NCBI GenBank assembly: GCA_902729315.2
Contig: LR746273.1
Coordinates: 1,369,001 to 1,433,000 of the forward strand
Source of the DNA: Spirodela intermedia
Taxonomy: Eukaryota; Streptophyta; Magnoliopsida; Alismatales; Araceae
Reading direction: 5' to 3'
Length of the DNA: 64,000 nucleotides
The translations under genes and the position numbers were made by a program. Numbering within the stretch: the stretch's first letter is position 1; every line of letters starts with the position of its first letter. The notes beneath the pieces were generated by a model. That model was not told the DNA's origin and ran no database searches. It saw only the letters and a list, made by a program, of their open reading frames with translations. Shown here piece after piece: positions 12,494 through 25,700 of the stretch.

Positions 12494-15400
12494 TCAACCG
12501 TGCGGCGGGGGCTGCCTTGTTGCTTCGATAAATTCTTGGCTGCTCCCTGAACTGGCGCCTTTGTCTGTGTTGCTGTCGGAGGTTGTAGACGTAGTAGATG
12601 AAGGGGGCCTCAAGGGCAATGGCTGCGGTGCTGGAGCAGTAAGAGCGTAGGTGAATCTGGATGAGCTATTCTCAATGAGCCCGGCAACACCGGCAGCGGC
12701 AGACTGAGCATTCGAAGGAAGAAAGAGATCATGCTTCTGATCTTTGTAGGCACTCCAAACCTGCCAAGTTCAGATCGAACTTTATGTGAGTCCCAGTAAC
12801 ACCAACTTTTATGCGTAGAATCATTTATATATAAATACAAATAAATAAATAGATCTAAGAATCAATATTGCAATTATAATACCGGCTTGTGTTGATCTTG
12901 TGCACGAGTTTAAGCCCAAAAAATAAAGGTTTTGAAATATGATCATCCAAGCATATATAATAAGTCAGACTGTGTTAACACTAAGATTACATATACATAC
13001 AAATTAAATCTTAAATATAGGAGCTGAACCTTGGAATTAAGAAATCCAGATTGTTTTGTTTTGTTTTCCATACAATTTGTTTATAAACTGTTCATCCCTT
13101 TCTAGATGCACAGCTGCTGCCAAGGGCCAAGCTTGTAAAAGAGAGCTCAAATAGAGAAATATATAACTTTTCTACAGATTGAAAAGATACAAGCAACTCA
13201 TTGTGAGTATCAAGTTAGGGAAGAAGTGCAATGGGTCTATAGCTCGTTTTAACAAGAGATTGGACTCATTCAGAGATTAGTGACTATAGATTTCACCGGG
13301 ATCATCAGTGACACAACATGAAAATTCCTTCAGTTTCTGGATATCCTTTTGCGCATGTCCAGGGTCAGGCTGCGGTCAATCAGTCAAACCCTGCGTGGAT
13401 CATGACTTGGAAAGTATGACAACTTGACTCATACAAGTCTGAACATGTAGGACAGCCACCCCATCCTAGTTAGGGCCATATAAATCACCCATCATAGCCA
13501 TAGGGTCACAGACTGACGAAAAATCTCCGTTACAGGCCTCTGGACAAACTATCCTACCAGAATCGGGTTTTAAAGCCATCAATTGATCACATAGAGTAAC
13601 ATGAAGCACATTCCTGTTTGACAACTCACTTCCATGAGCAAGGGATGCAGTTAATTATCAAAGATTGGATGTCCCACATAAACACGCCATCACTTGTTCA
13701 TTAAATTACATGACCCATAAACAGCCACCATGTAGCTGCCACTAATATCAAAGGTTTCAGTTTAGCTTTACTCATAAAGTGGCCCAGCTGAAGATAATGG
13801 CCTCTGGATAGAAGTGACTTCATAAATATACCAAAAGAGGACAAGAGTATGCAAGTAACGTCTCCAGTAGGTGGTGAGACACCATTCCCCAGCACGTAAT
13901 GCGGTGATAGCAGGAATTCAGGTGAATAGAAAACCGACGAATTTTTTTTCTCCTGAATAAATAGTGTCGGACTTCATCTATAGAAGAGACATGTCCATCC
14001 TTTTGGTGGTTCGTAAATGATGGCTATGCTATAACATCAAAGATACTCAACTGTAGAGCTGTGAGAACAGGATAGGGCCCAAGGTCATGAAGAAACTTGA
14101 AAGAAACAGAAATTGAACTTGTACTGCTTGGGAATCTACTGAGTCTTCGAATAGAAATATCACTCAATAGAGAAGATGTGGATGAATGAAGATGGAAATC
14201 GAAAGGAGATAAGAAGTTCACGGCTCAATCTGCAAACTTATCTCAAATAGAGGGATTATGCACCATATGACTCCTCTTATGAAAGGTTCAGGTTCTACTA
14301 TGAAGGTGAAGATTTGATGTAGAGGATTTCCCATGGGAAGCTATCGAGGAATGATTGTCATAATGCTTTCTTGCACAGTGTGAGAAATCTTGGAGTTTAT
14401 AAGGAAAAGAATCATTAGAACACTTGTTTAGCATTCCTTGGAACTTGGGTAAGTACATACACAGAGTAGGCACGCAAATAGTGGATACAAGAGATAAGGG
14501 CATTATGGAGAGAATGATACTCAACAGTTAATACATAAATAAGATAAAAAATTGGTGGCTTTCCCTATGTGCTACTCTTAATTTTATTTGGAATGAGCAT
14601 AAAATCTCTTCGTTTGGACTTCGGATTTGTGTCATGCAGAAAGGCTTTACTCCAATTTCAGAAGGAATTAGCGTTCTAGTTTTGTTTAATAGCATTTTGG
14701 TGTATATAGGGCCTTTTTGAGGGCTTATAACTATCTAGTTGCATATTCGTCTTTTGTAATATATAATGCATGTGACACATCCACTTACAGAAACACTACT
14801 CATAACCAGACAACTAATGTGTAAATGACAACCTTCGAGTTTCGTATTAGTGCATAACAGGACACAGGATGCTCTTTATTTTTCTTCTTTCCTAATAAAT
14901 TTACAATAAGATAAACCTACATTAAAATATTACATACGGTTTCCCTTTTCTTGCTCATCAAACGCAAGAACTAGGATGACTACAGACCATAATATAACCA
15001 TGCCAACAATAATTCCAATCTGTATTCATAGTTTGACAACCAGATTTGTGTAGAAAACAGTGTACCTTCTTCTTTCCAAAAACAAACAAGTAAAAACAAT
15101 AAAAAAGCTAAAGAAAAAAAACTAGAAGAATGAAACCATCTTCTGCTATTCTAATGAAAAAAAATTATGACCTTCTCACTACTGCACAGACATCTTGCCT
15201 GAACAGACAAATTTTACGTTGAATGGAGAACTGACATTCTTGCAGGAATAGCTGGACATATGAATCCAATTATTTCATGTTTCACTGGCGGTCCATAAGG
15301 AAACAAAGTTTTACCCCGGCTGGACCTGATACCATAATAGACCCAAAAGATCCTTGGGACAAAACAAAATGGTTCTGTCTCCCAGACAGTCTTAACAAAT

Positions 15401-18400
15401 ATCAGGTACATTCTTCAATGAGTGAACCGTGGAAGGAAGGACCCAATAAGGAAAAGTTCATCCTACATAAACCATCAAGTTGTGTACAAGACGATCTATA
15501 GAAAGGGCACACTGGTGAATGTGCCCTTCAAGGCAATCCTTGCCTACGAAGAGAGCTAAATTACTTTCCTTAGATCCAAACTTGATCATGTCAGGCTACA
15601 TCCAGAACATGAACATTCCATACTATGGAACTGGTGAAAAATTACAGAGAAGACTCAAAAACTGGAATAAAGTTTCACAGGATCATATTACAATAATAAT
15701 CTACAAATAGAGAACCCTACATCTCTAAATGAAAAGTTACAAGACATTGCTTTCTGTCTGAAACCACGATCAAATAATATCTGATATGACTTGCAAATAT
15801 AGAATGAGATATCTAACCGCCCAGTTTTTTACAGAAATATTAACCAAAATACAACAAATTGGAAAGGCCATAATTGTCCATTTCATCTGGCACATGAAAT
15901 TTTGATGGAATTAAATTTCTATGGATTGAACTAGAGGTCACGAGCAAAAATCTCTAGATGTGCATGATAATAGAAAAAATATCAGTCCAAACGGAGAAGA
16001 AATGTGCACTCACATCAGAGGAATTCAGAATCTCACGAACTTTAATACAGTGCGCTCCATCTGTTGCGAATGCATGCAGGACCTAGACAGGGTGAATGAA
16101 ACATTAATTAATGCGTGAATTTTTTGAAAAATATAGATATTACAGGGATTGCCTTGCCAAAAAGGTAATATGACTTCACAGTAGGAATAATGGAAATGGT
16201 AGACTTTTGCTCTAAGTTTCAAAAGTCATAACACCAATGCACCGTAGAATAAAACACAGAAAAAAAAATGTATTTTAAGTCGGTGTGAGCAAGAGCAGTT
16301 TGGGATAGCCTACAGTGGCAGTTTATATTAATCATTAAACAGCCTGCCAGAACTGATATTTTCAGTTCTGAACTTCCTTTTCCATCTATGAGGACTACTA
16401 AGGATCCCATGACAACTGTCAAAAATAGAGTACAGGAAGTCTAGGGTACTGCATTACAAAGATCAGAAGCTTCATGTTTTAGATGACCACTAACAAATAA
16501 ATTTATCCCTTAAAATACGTGATGAATAAATTGATCCCTAGAAAAAAGATAAGAAATACAAATAATTTCTGTAGATGCACATAAAAACAAAATATGAAAG
16601 AGAAATCAACAAAAATGACTGCAACAGATAATTGCAAACCTCCACAGCCAGCACACGCCCAATGGAAGCTTCAGATTCATTCCACTTCATCTGTGCACAG
16701 AATCCATGCCTTCCTCCAGCTCTCCAATCAAGAAGACCGAGGAGGACTTCAACAAGACCAATCCTGCATAGTAAATATATTTTCTTCCAATTAGGCAATT
16801 GTGTTGAACAGTTAGGCAAGTCAATGAAATGAATTCAATAGCGGGGTTCAGGTTTAATGATAAACAGTTCAGAATATACCTGGGATGAGGATCATAACCT
16901 AAAACAGATTTTATGAACTCAAAAGCGAGCATATATTGATATTCAGTACATGTTAAATAAACTAATTTAGAATTTTCATATCGTGGGAAGCTCGAGAAAA
17001 TGATTACACTATGGAAAACCTTCTGCTCATGAGAATCGAAAGCCTTCTGCTCATGCTGCCACCCGAAAATCTTATCCTGCATCTGCAGACCCAGCTCCAC
17101 ATTCTACAGTACCCATTGAAGTAAAAGTAGTATGCACCAAGTGTCATGACTACTTCAGATATCAGGTTTTGCATTTTTTTTCCATTCTTTTACTTTAAAA
17201 ACTTTTTTTTTTTCGGACACTTTCTCGTTGCCAGATTGAGGTTCTAAGCATTCTTCATTTTCAGCAGAAAATAAATTATGTGGCAAAAGTTACTGTATCA
17301 TCTAGGATTGGAACTTGCAAAGATGGATTGAAACCAACATTGGTTCACATATTTAACTGTCTTAACCTGGACTCTTTAAAGCAAGACTATTCTAACATGA
17401 TCTACCAGCACACACCGAATAGAGGACTATACCGTTCTACATGGTATCAGAACAAGGTTAGGGTTTCGAATCACTTTCTCTTGGCATTATGTGTTCATCG
17501 GCAAGGGACGTTCCACTTCTGTTGGAGTTGTTGGTATCACGCTCGTCTGGCAAGGGACACGTCTTTACAGTGTCTCCATAGAGCGAATCCAGATGCGATC
17601 GCTCTAATTCGCTTTCACACTTATTGATTTTGCTATTACGGTCTTTATACCGTTCTTTGAATATCTCTGTTCGAGATTTACTCACGAAATCAATTTTTCT
17701 TGAAGTAAATTGCTCTCCTTGAAATGGAAACTATAAGATATGTTGCTTCATCTTTTGGGGGAGATTCAGCCTCTACGAGAGAGGTCAATCTTGTTCCTGG
17801 AGGCACAAGATTATTGGTAGAACTTCTTGCAATATCGTTAGAGTTCAAATTAACTGAATATAATCTGATACAATAGTTAGAAAATATTCGTGAAGTATTG
17901 ACTCGAAGAGGCATGGTACACCACTTGATAGAGGGGAAACCAGACTCAATGTCACAAGAATTTCGGAGATGGAGAGAAGAGGATGTCTTGATTAAAACTT
18001 GGCTGTGGGGAACAATGATTACCCAAATTACTCGTAATTTGTTCTTCATAGCCACAGTCAAGGACTTATGGCAGATGGTTTACACCAAATTCTCATAGAC
18101 AAAAAATGAGGTTCACATATATGAACTTGAGACAATTAATGTCCATGATGCAAGAGAGTAAATCGGTGGAGTATGCAGGAGAGCTAAAGAATTTATGTCA
18201 TGAACTTGACCATTACCTTAGTCTTGATACTGAAAAATCCACTGAAATTACTGCATTACGAAATTTTATAGATAGAAGGAGAGTTTAAATTCTTGGCTGG
18301 ACTTAATTCTGTGTTTGATCAGGTTAGAGAATAGATATTGAGCTGTGAGAAGAAAGTTGATTTAGATGAAGCTATGTCGATTCTCTTAAATGAGGAAAGT

Positions 18401-21400
18401 CGCTGGAAATTGATGATGTCAGTTCTAAAAAATGATAATTTTGAATTTGTGTTAAACAAGGTGAAACTATGAAGAAACCGTTGATCAAGCCAAACCACCT
18501 CAACAAGGTCAAGGGAGGAACCAGAATACTGACTTTAGAGGTAACCTATGGTGTATGTATTGCAGAAAAATATGTCACACTAGAGATAGATGTTACAAGT
18601 TACATGGCAAACCACCACACTTCAATAATGAAAAATACGGCAACTAAGTACATTTTACAACAACTTTACATGTTAATCAGCCGTCAGACTTCAAACAAAA
18701 TCAACACCCATCTTCATCTCATATTATGATATAAAATGAATTCAGCTGAATTGAAACAATTGAAGTCGATGGTGATACATCACTCATTAGTCTAATAGGG
18801 TAAGGTTCATCACTCTTTCAGAATTAAAGCTTCCACTAGAGATATTTCTAACTCTTGGGTAGTGGACTCGGGCAACGGACCACATGGCTAATTCTTCTCA
18901 CCATTTCACTAATTACAATCCTTGTCCTGTTGATAGAAAGTCACAATTGCAAATGAATCTTTTCTAACCGTTGTAGGTATAAGAGACCTTCACCTTAAAC
19001 CCCTTAACATTCTTCCTAATGTTCTTCATGTTCTCAAACTATTTACAAACCTTATTTATGTTAAGAAACTTGTGAGAGATTCCCCTTACCATGCCTTCTT
19101 TGATGAAGATGTTTGTGTAACATTTGATAAGGAACATCATCAGAGGATTGGAGTTGCTAGAGAACATGACGGACTCTATCTTCTAGAAGGACTAAGCCAA
19201 GTGTATATAGTGGAAACTGATCAATCCATAAAACCTTCATAAGCTGTCAATAAGATCCGTCTACTTCATCAAAAGATGGGTCGTCCCTTCTTTATTACCT
19301 TAAAGACTGTTTTTCCTTCTTTGTTTCAAAGAGTATCTTTAGACACTCTCAAATATAATGTGCGCAAATTTTCTAAACACACACGTGCGTCATTTCCCTC
19401 TCAAAGAGAAAAGAGTGAAATTCCTTTCTTCAGAATACATAGTGACATTTGAGGACTGTCCCATCAATCATATTCATGTTAATAAATGGTTTATTACTTT
19501 CATTGATGATTGCAGAAGATGTATGTGAGTATTTCTTCTAAAACAAAAGTCCGATGCATGTGATATTCTTAAATTCTTTTGTACCATAATAAAAAATCAG
19601 TTTGGTGCAAGTATCAAAAAAATTAGATCCGAAATGCTAAAGAATATTTTATTCAAAGTTTAAATTCATTCTTCAAAGTAGAGGAAATATACATGAGTCT
19701 CTTTGTGTATATACTCCACAGCAAAATGGTCTAGCTGAAAGAAAAAATCAGCATTTTTTTAGAGGTAACTAGATCTATCCTATTCCAACATCATGTGTCA
19801 AATATTTTTTGAGGAGAGGGTATCCTCACAGCCACATACCTCATTAACTGTATACCTTCTCGAATCTTAGATTTCCACAGTCCTACAAATTCCTTGGCTC
19901 AATTTTTCCCACACCACCAAATTAACAATAAAATAAAACTAAGCATATTTGGGTGTGTTTCTTTTGTTCGTGATCTCACTCAGAATAAATGAAAACTCAC
20001 ACAAAGATCACTTAAATGTATCTTTCTTGGTTACGTAATTAATCAAAAAGGTTATAAATGTTATCACCCTCCATCTAGATTTTTTTTTACTTCTATGGAT
20101 GTAACATTTCATGAATCAGTACCTTACTTCAATAAGTCGTCATCCAATGAACAACCTATATTGTCTCCCGATCATATTGTTCTACATGAATCCTCGTCAG
20201 CATCCGTAAGTCAATTGTTTCTTCATATTCCAGCTCTTAAAATATCTTATTCTACCTCAGATCCGCTTCCTGAAGATTTGAGGTTTGACAACGTATACTC
20301 TAGGAGAGGTGCCATTCATGATTCACAAAATACCCAAGATTCCGATGAAGCCTTATAAAATGTCCAAATCTCTACTTCTTCGTCACTAGATGATCAGCCA
20401 AACCTGCAGTGTGACTCACTTTCAATTGCCTTGCGAAAACCCATCAGACAATGTACTAGAAATCCCTTATATCCAGCAGCCAATTTTCTATCCTACCATC
20501 GGTCAACTATACCATTCTACAAAGGGAAGGTAGAAGTCAAACTATCCTGAGGATGGAGGCACTGAACTGAAGCACTGACAGATAGAGATGGTGCACTGAA
20601 ACACCTAAAGAGAGTGACAACCTCATAATAGGAAAGTCAATTTTTATTTCGTCCTAATAATTGAATTTCTTAACAGTGGAGAACCCAATCCGTTGTTTAC
20701 TGATGCTTCTTCCAAAATTTCTAGATCCCTACGAAAGAGATGTTTCTCCTCAAGAAACCCAAAAATATTTTAAAATCATCGTCTGATTGTTAATGATTGG
20801 CCCAGTATTGTCAAATAGCATTCGATAAGTTCAATAACATAGGCAACCAACTAAAAAATTAATTTAGGCCCAAAAGGTACTTCGCTAAATCTTCATCACT
20901 CATACGTTTAATTAAATGATTTCATTCGTCCCTTATAATGTGGAACTAAAACAACTCTCATAAAATGATAAAGTCATTTCATCTCGGAATCTAGTGCAAT
21001 TTTGTGAGATTTTAAATGTCTCTAAAGTCGAAATATAATGCATTTAATACAAACGACTGAGAAAAAATCCCGCATAAAAAAATGATAGAGAATAACCAGT
21101 TCTGGCGAATGCAAAATTCAATGTCAATGAGAAACTAGTGGAACAATTCTACATAACTTCAAAGGAGAAAATACTCACTTCAGACCCTGTGCTACGAGTG
21201 CATCCCTAGCTCGATTTCCAGCAACAACAACTCGTTTTAATGTCTCCAGTGCTAGAATACTCCCACCTTGCCATCCAATTGCTTTCATAAGCAATGGAAC
21301 AACCTGGAAATATTAATATATGAAACCAGAATAAGCAAATTAAAAAAAAAATGGAAAGTGTCACAACACTTTCTTCTGCTACAGGGATACGATGCTCAAG

Positions 21401-22734
21401 TGTTAACACAATTCAAGAGTTTAATTGTAATAAAAATTTCATTGATATCACTTAACTAATTTTCATACATTGAAGATAGTTTCTCGATGTACAAAAAAAA
21501 TCTAGCATTGATCTTATGTTTGAAGGAGAACCTTGTTTCTAAGACAGTAGCTCTAAAAAAATAGATCAAATATTAAAAGAGGAAATGTATGAAGAGTAGA
21601 TGGAAAAATCTATTTTTACATAGTCACAAATCACTGATAATGAAATAAAATGAATTGAAAATTTAAGTTGTCAAAATACAAGAGTAAACAAAAATTGCTT
21701 GTTATGTTCTAGTAAAAGAATCAAGAAATGTGTAGCTGAGATGTGCAAGCTACAGGCAGAAAATTACGATGTAAAGGATTATCATTTTCTTAGGTTTACT
21801 CATTCGTAGGCCTGAAGTAAATGCTAATAGAATAGCAAAAACTATAACATACAAATTATTATAGTATTTTGATGGAAAAGCTTATTTCCACCATGCTTCT
21901 CCTCTATTTGGTTGTGGATGTGTGCGTGCGCACGTGTGTATGAGAGAGAGAGAGAGAGGCTATCCTCTTTCAAGAACATGAGTTGATGATGATCTCTATT
22001 TAATAGAAACCTTTAAAGGACATAATGATATAGACAGGCTAGGGGTGTGGCCAGACACGTAACAATTTACTGCTAAAGAAGGATACAACAGGTAATCACT
22101 TCCATAAAATAAGTAACATGCATAAACAAACCAGTTAAAAACAAGCCACTCGTTTGATTAATAAAACACTGTTCCATACCACATAAATAAGTCTAAGAAA
22201 ATCATATCACCTGCGGAGAGCCAGCACTAGTGGCTGCCATAGCTTCTGCACAAGTAGTACTAGAGGCAAGTTGATGTAAAATGCGGAGACAACTGAGACG
22301 CACCCGTTCTTGAGGAGTTTGTTCACTGGAAATAGACTCAGTTTCATCATTATCATTAGAAGGGCCATTGCTACCATTTTTCACCTCTCCAGATGACATT
22401 GTTTCTCGCCTTCCTTCATAGGCCATTGCTGCAACAAGTTTGGGAACATATCCAAGAAAACCAGCATGGTCTGCAAGAGCTGGGTGGACACGTAACAAGG
22501 ATACCAATGCAGCAGAGAGGAGCAAAGGAAGTTCTGAATCAGCAGCATGCGTATCAAAGTGCGTAGCAGCAATTGAAGTCACATACTGATCAAGCAACCC
22601 TTCCAAGAATCTCTTTGGATTTCTAAGTGGAAATTTTGGGTCCTTTAAGAACAGCCTTACATAAATTCCAGCGACCTGGATAATGATGAAGATTATAAAA
22701 TTTCTGACCGAATCAGGACGAATCTTTGTAAAAA

Positions 22735-22772
<38 letters not shown>

Positions 22773-25700
22773 TGTGGTTCATCTCTCATTTCCTGTTGGC
22801 CAGATGCCTCCTCAGGAATGTCCCAATCAACAACATGGTCTTTTGTCTGTTCACGATAAAGCTCAGATGCCATAGTTGAGAGTTGTGCTGAAAGAGAAGC
22901 AGCCATTGCTGGCGTCCATACAAGTTCTGGTGTTTCTGTTGTCTGCTCTAGGGAAGCAACAACAGCTTCACCAGGCCCATCCTTTATAGCAGAAACTAAA
23001 CCATCAGGAAGAAACCTTCCTAGTGTTATCGCTACTCTAGGCCCATGCATTGGCTGTCCCACAAGCTTGCCCAACAATGATGCCGCTGCTGCTCTTTGTT
23101 GTAAAGCAATTTTTTCTGCATAAAGTAATTTCTGTCAGGGAGCTCTAGTTTGATCAATTCTGTTATTTTATTTTACAAATAGTTGAGTTATAGTAAACTA
23201 AGGGTAGAGACAAATTAATGTTGTTCACAAACAAAATCAAAAATCAAAAATGGACAAGCATTTCAGTTTTAAAAACTGCTTTATCACTGACAGGCCAAAT
23301 GGCAAGAGGTGGATGCTCATAACTAGCCAACTAACACTCGAAGCAAAAAACACAACCTCCCTTGATCGGAAAATGGTAAGCTACGACTTTGGTATAATTA
23401 AATCAGGCTCCCATCCACATGGACATACAGCGATGCATTATAGGGGAACAAGACATCTAAGCTGACAATGAGCGTGCCAAACTTGAGCTTGCCTTGATGT
23501 CCTTGCCACTACCCCCAACTATGGTATTACCGTGATATTGAATTGGCTAATTGAAAAATTGGAGTACCCTTACCAAGTACCCAAGTGATCTGATACAGCT
23601 TCTTTAGAAGCATAGAATTCTGGAAAGAACAGCTGAAATGAGAGTATAAGACTTTACCTTGCAGTGGTAAAAGAAGTTCAAGAATGTATACGACACCACC
23701 ATGTTTGGCTGCAGCCCAAGCAAGCTCAGGTGTTCCTGCTAAGGCATAGAGGACATGTAAAGCCCCTTCCCTGCATGCTGGTGCACGGTGGAGCAATTGA
23801 AATAGAAGGATAAGGCTTGTCCTTTCAGCAACCATTGCCTCAACACAAGGCGCATATGTTGTCAATTGGGAAAGCACTCTCAGACAATGTTGTGGAATAT
23901 TACTTTCAGATGGGAACGATAGAGTAAAACATTCAAAAAGAGATACAAGCTGTTCCTTCGTAGAAAAAATGGCTGCCAGCCTGGGTTTGCTCGTCAATAA
24001 ATTCTGCACATATCAGAACATAAATATCAGGGATGAAATAAATTGAGTGAATCTAACAAATTTCATTCTGTACCTGAAGAGAGATCAGTGAAACTTGTAG
24101 GTTTATAACCAACGCATAATCCCCTCTGCACGTTTCCTCTCTGGAAGAGATTGACAACAAATCGTCAATATTTTCTCTGCCATCTGGCTCCTCAGCATTG
24201 CCATTTTGAAGTTCAGATTGACCTACATATCCATTCTGAACAGTTCTGCCCTGAATATCAGATTCTTGTGCACTAAGACTATTCACTAGACCCGATATAA
24301 ACTCAAGAAGGGCAATGCAAAAGACCTCTGGTTCACTTATCTCAAAATCTGGTTGGTTATTGTAGACTCTCAAATACACATTACCAACATGAAGCTCTTT
24401 AGACAGTGCCTGATAAGTGAAGCTTTGTGACCCATCCAAGCTATATGAGCCATCAGGACCTTGGCTGGCACGCTGCTGATCCACAAATTTCAGTAGTTCT
24501 GCTCGTGTTGAAGAATTCCAGATAATCTGAAAGGAAATTCCATAGAATTCAGAAGAATTGAAGTGACTGCCAAATAGGTCAAACTGAAACGAAATCTCAT
24601 AAAAGGAATAAACTGGAAAGATCAATGACAGACTAGTTGCCTTCTAATACTGACTACCAGCATGCAAAGATTAGAATGCATATGATATTTGCATTGTGAA
24701 CGGTGCCAGACAAAGATCATCAATTTAGCTATATTTTCGAGAATTAACACAACTTTGGGATATGGAACCTTCATTCTGCAACATAAACTCAAATGCACAC
24801 CATATCTAACTTCTTGCAAAGTACAAGGGCAAGGACATCTGACAACACGTATCAGATGTTATAATTCTATAAGTTGCGAACCAAAGTAAAAGAAGTAATA
24901 TGATATTTATCTGACCTTAAGAAAACACTATTAAAAGTAGAATGGAGTGATGGTCAATATTAATAAGCAGAGATGATCTTTTTTTAAAAATAAATGATGG
25001 AAATAATGGATTTTAAATTATCAGGGCCCTTGTGTATACTAATAAAAGTTTCATTAGTGACGGAAGTAATTGCATCTCCCAAGCCAAAGAAGGCCACTTT
25101 CTAATATATAGAAGCAGCACCCGATCCTGCCCCCCCCCCCCAAAAAAAAAAACTCTTCAGCCAGAAATGCAATAAAAATGAAGACGGAGAGTGAATATTT
25201 ATCAATTCTTACTTGGCAAAATCAAAATTTTTATGAAAATTTCGTCAAGGCTTTCGAACAAAGAATGTACCTAGCACAATCAAGACGACTGACGTGGACA
25301 AGGTGATGGTTCACTCCCTTGTTGCTTATGGAAGGAGTGGCACTTAGGTGAACCATAAGTTTAAATATCACTGTGAAATGATTTCTGTGTAGGTAGCAGC
25401 ATTTTCATTGACAACCAAACAATTAAAGTCCACATTGTGGTAATCTCCTATGCTAAGTTTATCCCACCTAGTTAACATACACCTCATATTATTCTTCTTG
25501 GCAACATGATTTCCTTAGCTTCTATTGTCCACTATATTTATATTAGCTCTCTTCTATGTAATAATGATAATTGTCCTTGTGTTTTTCTGTTTTGAATTCA
25601 CAACATCATCAAATATAAAATTAAATCTAACAATAAATATTTTTTTACAACCATTCATCAGCATTCATTTGATGAAGAAGAAAAGCTTTTTCATAAGAGC

